A stretch of DNA of 64,000 nt from Pseudomonas extremorientalis. GTDB lineage: Bacteria > Pseudomonadota > Gammaproteobacteria > Pseudomonadales > Pseudomonadaceae. Positions 54,323 to 64,000 of the stretch are shown here, in pieces; positions within the stretch are counted from its first letter, which is position 1; each line of letters begins with the position of its first letter. A program made the translations under genes and the position numbers. The notes beneath the pieces were generated by a model. It had not been told where the DNA came from. It made no database searches and saw only the letters and a program-made list of their open reading frames with translations. The DNA is taken from contig NZ_MDGK01000053.1 in NCBI RefSeq assembly GCF_001870465.1, positions 27,234 to 91,233 on the forward strand, written 5' to 3'.

Positions 54323-54378
54323 GGTAAAACTTTGGTTAATATGATCCGGGTAAAACACATATCACCCGGGTAATAACC
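54323..54378. promoter_or_regulatory. Cluster of short repeats before the DUF2239 gene
   Basis: GGTAAAAC, GGTTAATA, GGTAAAAC and GGTAATAAC occur at 54323, 54334, 54349 and 54369, the last two within CCGGGTAA units; CCGGGT and ACCCGG also form an inverted repeat. It ends at the ATG, so it could be a regulator site. No Shine-Dalgarno sequence is visible. The rest of 54193-54322 shows nothing I can name. Confidence 0.3.
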
Positions 54379-54951
54379 ATGCCTACGCACCCCCTTCCTG
54401 CTTGCACCGCCTTTGTTCGCCACCAACGTGTGGCGGCAGGTTCCTATGCCGACGTCGCCACGACGCTCGCCGAGCTTGACCAGCCCACGGGCAGCTTCCT
54501 GGTCTTCGACGATGCCACCGGCAACCAGGTCGATTTTCCCTGGCCTGCGGGCTATGCGCCCGAACCACCTGCCCAGGTCGACGTGACTGACGAGCCTCCC
54601 GCTCCCCCCTCGGTCGGGCGCCCGAAGCTGGGGGTGGTCGCGCGGGAAGTCACGCTGTTGCCGCGTCATTGGGAATGGCTGGGCCAGCAGCGCGGTGGGG
54701 CTTCGGCGGCGTTGCGGCGGCTGGTGGATGAAGCGCGCGCTGCCCACGCTTCCCGTGATCGGATACGCCAGGCCAAGGAAGCCGGCTATCGGTTCATGAG
54801 TGCCATCGGCGGTGACCTGCCCGGCTTCGAAGACGCCTCTCGCGCGTTATTTGCCTTTGATGCGGCGGATTTTTCCCGCAAGATCGCGCACTGGCCGGTA
54901 GACGTGCAGGCCTACCTGGCCTGGCTGTCGCGCGACGCCTTCCCTGTTTAA
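54379..54951 (+). CDS. DUF2239 family protein
   Basis: 190 aa. N-terminal CTAFVRHQRVAAGSYADV, a Pro-rich linker (about 55-80), then GRPKLGVVAREVTLLPRHWE and a helical C-terminus (LRRLVDEARAAHASRDRIRQ) that is characteristic of the family. Cytoplasmic, function unknown. The second domain looks like a DNA-binding or toxin-antitoxin-type helix set, but no partner is adjacent. Confidence 0.85.
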   Translation: MPTHPLPACTAFVRHQRVAAGSYADVATTLAELDQPTGSFLVFDDATGNQVDFPWPAGYAPEPPAQVDVTDEPPAPPSVGRPKLGVVAREVTLLPRHWEWLGQQRGGASAALRRLVDEARAAHASRDRIRQAKEAGYRFMSAIGGDLPGFEDASRALFAFDAADFSRKIAHWPVDVQAYLAWLSRDAFPV

Positions 54952-54976
54952 CAACAACTCCTGGATCCGAACCCTC

Positions 54977-56332
54977 ATGGAAGTCACCCAGCAACGGCCG
55001 CTGTGGCAGATCTACCTGATCTTTCTGGCACCGATGGTGCTGTCCAACTTCCTGCAAAGCTTTTCCGGCACCCTCAACGGTATCTATGTCGGGCAGATGC
55101 TCGGCACCCAGGCGCTGGCGGCGGTGTCTGGGATGTTTCCCATCGTGTTCTTTTTTATCGCCCTGGTGATCGGCCTGGGGGCGGGCGCCTCGGTACTGAT
55201 CGGCCAGGCCTGGGGCGCGCAGGAAACCGCGCTGGTCAAGGTGATCACCGGCGCCACACTGACTCTGGGGGCGTTGGTGGGGGTGATCGCTGCGGTGCTC
55301 GGCAGCCTGTTTGCGCGCCCGGCCTTGCAGGCACTCGGCACGCCGGTCGATGTGCTCGACGACGCCGTGGGTTATGCACAGATGATGATGTTGATCATGC
55401 CGCTGCTGCTGGTCTTTATCCTCTACACCCAATTGCTGCGTGGTGTCAGCGACACGGTATCGCCGTTGCTCGCGCTGATGGTTTCGACCCTGGTCGGCCT
55501 GGTGCTGACACCGGCGCTGATCCGTGGCTGGATCGGCCTGCCGCCCTTGGGTATCCAGAGCGCGGTGTACGCCGGGTTGGTGGGTAACGCGGCAGCGATG
55601 CTGTTTCTGATAATGCGGCTGCGCCACAAGAACCATGTGATGGCGCCGGACCGTGAATTGTTGGCGGCCCTGCGCCTGGATCGGACCATTCTCGGCAAGG
55701 TCCTGCGCATCGGCTTGCCCACGGGCTTGCAGATGGTGGTGTTGTCGCTGTCGGAGCTGGTCATCCTCGCCCTGGTCAACGGTCACGGTTCCCAGGCCAC
55801 GGCGGCCTATGGCGCGGTGACGCAGATCGTCAACTACGTGCAGTTCCCGGCGCTGTCGATTGCCATCACCGCATCGATCCTCGGGGCCCAGGCGATTGGC
55901 GCCGGGCGTCTGGAGCGCATCGGCCCGATCCTGCGCACCGGCCTGCTGATCAACACCTGCCTGACCGGTGGCCTGATTGTGCTGGGTTATGTCCTGTCCC
56001 ACTGGCTGCTCGGCCTGTTCATCACCGATGACGCGGCACGGGTCAAAGCCGAACACCTGTTGCACATCATGTTGTGGAGCATTTTGGTATTCGGCTTCCA
56101 GGCCGTGATCGGCGGGATCATGCGCGCAAGCGGCGTGGTGTTGATGCCGGTGGCGATCTCGATCTTCTGCGTGCTCTGCGTGGAACTGCCGATGGCGTAC
56201 CTGCTCAACGCCCACTTCGGCCTGGAAGGGGTGTGGATGGCGTTTCCGTTGACCTACCTGGCCATGCTGGCGTTGCAGACTGCGTATTATCGGCTGGTGT
56301 GGCGACACAAGCAGATCAAGCGGTTGGTGTGA
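54977..56332 (+). CDS. MATE family efflux transporter
   Basis: 451 aa. Twelve membrane helices in two MatE halves (VLSNFLQSFSGTLNGIYVGQ in the first; GLPTGLQMVVLSLSELVILA in the second). It should export drugs or metabolites in exchange for Na+ or H+. 25 bases after the DUF2239 gene. Confidence 0.9.
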   Translation: MEVTQQRPLWQIYLIFLAPMVLSNFLQSFSGTLNGIYVGQMLGTQALAAVSGMFPIVFFFIALVIGLGAGASVLIGQAWGAQETALVKVITGATLTLGALVGVIAAVLGSLFARPALQALGTPVDVLDDAVGYAQMMMLIMPLLLVFILYTQLLRGVSDTVSPLLALMVSTLVGLVLTPALIRGWIGLPPLGIQSAVYAGLVGNAAAMLFLIMRLRHKNHVMAPDRELLAALRLDRTILGKVLRIGLPTGLQMVVLSLSELVILALVNGHGSQATAAYGAVTQIVNYVQFPALSIAITASILGAQAIGAGRLERIGPILRTGLLINTCLTGGLIVLGYVLSHWLLGLFITDDAARVKAEHLLHIMLWSILVFGFQAVIGGIMRASGVVLMPVAISIFCVLCVELPMAYLLNAHFGLEGVWMAFPLTYLAMLALQTAYYRLVWRHKQIKRLV

Positions 56333-56372
56333 TAAAAGGTTGCGCACCTTAAGGACAGAAGGTTTCTGAGCC

Positions 56373-57545
56373 ATGGCAAACCCTTACGCCGAATTGTTCC
56401 AGGTCCCTGGCGCCCGGGCTTTTGTACTGGCGGGGATGCTGGCGCGCATGCCGGTGTCGATGACGGGGATCGGCTTGATCACCATGCTCTCGCAGGTGCA
56501 CGGCGGTTACGGACTGGCGGGCTCGGTGGCGGCGGTATTTGCCCTGGCCACGGCGTTTTGCGCGCCGCAGGTATCCAGGCTGGTGGATCGCTACAGCCAA
56601 GGGCGGGTGTTGCCGATTGCCGCGTTGATCGGTGGCGGGGCGTTGCTGATGTTGCTGCTGTGCACTCGCTTGCAGGCACCGAACTGGGCGTTGTTCCTGT
56701 TCGCCGCCCTGGCCGGTTGCATGCCCAACATGTCGGCCATGGTACGGGCGCGCTGGACCGAGTTGTACCGGGGCCAACCCAAGCTGCAGACTGCGTTTGC
56801 CCTGGAGTCGGTGCTGGATGAGGTGTGCTTCATCATCGGCCCGCCGATCTCGGTAGGTTTGTGCGTGGTGCTGTTCCCGGAAGCCGGGCCTCTGGTGGCC
56901 GCGTTGTTGCTGGCGGTGGGCGTCACCACCTTTGTGTTGCAGCGCGAGACCGAGCCACCGGTGCACGCGCATCAAGGCCATCACGGCCGCTGGCTGGTCG
57001 CGTCGCCTTCGGTGCTGATCCTGATGATCCTGCTGTTGGCCATGGGCGTGATCGTCGGCGTGGTGGATGTGGTCAGCGTCGCCTTTGCCCAGCATCAGGG
57101 CCAGCCGGCTGCTGCGAGCATCGTACTGTCGGTCTACGCCATCGGTTCGTGCCTGGCGGGACTGGCGTTCGGCACCCTCAAGCTGAAGGCGCCGCTGCCC
57201 CGGCAGTTTCTGTTGTGCGGCATCGCCACGGCGTTGACCACCTTGCCTTTACTGCTGGTGACCAACATTGCGGGGCTGGCGGTGGCGGTCTTTGTCTCCG
57301 GGCTGTTCTTTGCCCCCACCCTCATTGTGTCCATGGCCCTGGTGGAACAGGTCGTGCCCGCCAGTCGATTGACCGAGGGCATGACCTGGCTGATCACCGG
57401 CCTCAGCATCGGCGTGGCCATCGGCGCGGCCAGCTCCGGGTGGATGATCGACCACTTTGGCGCCACCAGCGGGTTCCGGGTGGCGCTGGCGGCGGGAGTA
57501 GTGGTGTTGGGGGCTGCGGTGTTGGGGTATCGGCGCCTGGGATGA
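56373..57545 (+). CDS. MFS transporter
   Basis: 390 aa, about twelve helices of the major facilitator type; RLVDRYSQGRVLPIAAL lies at the loop between helices 2 and 3. Resembles the YbjJ/sugar-efflux-like MFS group. AAGGACAGAAGG lies upstream of the ATG. Substrate not predictable. Its stop abuts the stop of the convergent HicB-like gene. Confidence 0.88.
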   Translation: MANPYAELFQVPGARAFVLAGMLARMPVSMTGIGLITMLSQVHGGYGLAGSVAAVFALATAFCAPQVSRLVDRYSQGRVLPIAALIGGGALLMLLLCTRLQAPNWALFLFAALAGCMPNMSAMVRARWTELYRGQPKLQTAFALESVLDEVCFIIGPPISVGLCVVLFPEAGPLVAALLLAVGVTTFVLQRETEPPVHAHQGHHGRWLVASPSVLILMILLLAMGVIVGVVDVVSVAFAQHQGQPAAASIVLSVYAIGSCLAGLAFGTLKLKAPLPRQFLLCGIATALTTLPLLLVTNIAGLAVAVFVSGLFFAPTLIVSMALVEQVVPASRLTEGMTWLITGLSIGVAIGAASSGWMIDHFGATSGFRVALAAGVVVLGAAVLGYRRLG

Positions 57546-57848
57546 TCAGCCGATCGCGGGGCAGGCGTCTGTGCTGTGATGCTGCAGAAACTCGTTCAAC
57601 GCCTGGCGGGTCAGGTCATTGAGTGTCACCTTTTTACGGGTCGCCGCCAGGTGCAGGTCATGGCCGGCTCGGACATTGAAGGAACCTTTGCAAGGTTTCT
57701 CTGGTGCATGCCCCAGGGTCTGGCAGGTGGTTTTCCCTTCGTAGCTCACTAGCGCCTTGATGAACAAGACCTTGCCGAACAGGCAGTTGTCTTCGAGGCT
57801 GGCTTCGATGGAGCCGATGTAGCCTTTGTGTTTCAGTTGGTTGTTCAC
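57546..57848 (-). CDS. HicB-like antitoxin with internal deletion, orphan
   Basis: 100 aa from a GTG at 57848, eight bases after AGGGG. N-terminal HicB partial RNase-H fold (LKHKGYIGSIEASLEDNCLF) and a C-terminal RHH domain (FNVRAGHDLHLAATRKKVTL). Between them VSYEGKT joins directly to TCQTLG; HicB proteins normally have about 15-17 more residues there (an AELEAAF-type helix). The frame is kept. No HicA toxin gene is adjacent. Confidence 0.7.
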   Translation of the reverse strand: MNNQLKHKGYIGSIEASLEDNCLFGKVLFIKALVSYEGKTTCQTLGHAPEKPCKGSFNVRAGHDLHLAATRKKVTLNDLTRQALNEFLQHHSTDACPAIG

Positions 57849-57895
57849 TGATGTAACCCCTGATGACACCGTGCCCCGCGCCTGCCATCCCCCCG

Positions 57896-57919
57896 CTAAT
57901 TTTTCCCTCTCCGGTTCGT
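57896..57919 (+). promoter_or_regulatory. Possible PvdS iron-starvation (IS) box
   Basis: CTAAT, 16 bases, then CGT, upstream of the NRPS start by 55 bases. The PvdS consensus is TAAAT-N16-CGT; three of the five upstream positions match in this register. Expected position for a pyoverdine gene, but a weak match. Confidence 0.4.
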
Positions 57920-57974
57920 TTTATAGGGACGACGTGCCTTTGTGCTTCCTGCCTATTGCTCCGGACTCCAAGAA

Positions 57975-64000
<6,026 letters not shown>

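Overview
The window is chromosomal DNA of a high-GC gammaproteobacterium and looks like the Pseudomonas fluorescens group. The evidence is the GC-rich codon use, several P. fluorescens-type REP hairpins, a copy of a long Pseudomonas inverted repeat, a pyoverdine-type peptide synthetase, and families typical of the genus (NrtR/PncA/PncB/NadE, Tsx/Nup, CobF, DUF2239). There is no rRNA, recognisable tRNA, CRISPR array, complete IS or prophage.

Left part (1-21.3 kb). The window opens inside a very large two-partner-secretion exoprotein (TpsA) that ends at 4537 with a strong terminator. On the minus strand follows an apparent operon of tyrosinase, an unrecognised 577-aa protein and a secreted c-type cytochrome. 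An Lrp/AsnC regulator diverges from it. A 578-bp composite inverted repeat with a REPIN in its centre comes next. Then a plus-strand operon runs from 11.1 to 21.2 kb: a Phd-like/transposase-N-terminus fusion, the TpsB pore, a DUF2341/LamG-ExbB fusion, ExbD, TonB, a porin, two small proteins (coiled coil, YbjN-like), a PpiC-type foldase and an atypical LysR regulator. From memory, gene content and order resemble the phosphate-regulated PdtA/PdtB locus of P. aeruginosa, but here TpsA is separated from the rest by about 6.6 kb.

Middle (21.3-45 kb). Mostly housekeeping and accessory metabolism: LysR/DUF4865 pair, histidine phosphatase, CobF, an esterase, a CPA2-type cation/proton antiporter, a toxin relic, a hydrolase-YaaW fusion, MntH, a VapC/Phd toxin-antitoxin pair, two DMT proteins, a 56-aa metallothionein, AraC, XapX, a quinone-reductase-like protein, Nup/Tsx purine nucleoside uptake, and an AraC regulator next to a polyol-binding protein and a sorbitol dehydrogenase with no permease or ATPase between them. 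A nicotinate salvage cluster follows (NrtR repressor divergent from pncA-pncB-nadE, with a perfect palindrome as candidate operator).

Right part (45-64 kb). A minus-strand seven-gene operon encodes a polyamine/opine-type ABC importer and a three-part FAD/[2Fe-2S] dehydrogenase, with a divergent IclR regulator. Beyond it lies a lower-GC gene for a protein with three degenerate repeats, preceded by a near-consensus HrpL (hrp) box, so it is a candidate type III secretion substrate. Next to it is a decayed fumarase/aspartase fragment. DUF2239, MATE, MFS and a shortened HicB-like gene lead to the start of a pyoverdine-type NRPS. Its first module has the domains C-A-PCP-E and a serine-like code (predicted D-Ser), and it runs off the window at 64000.
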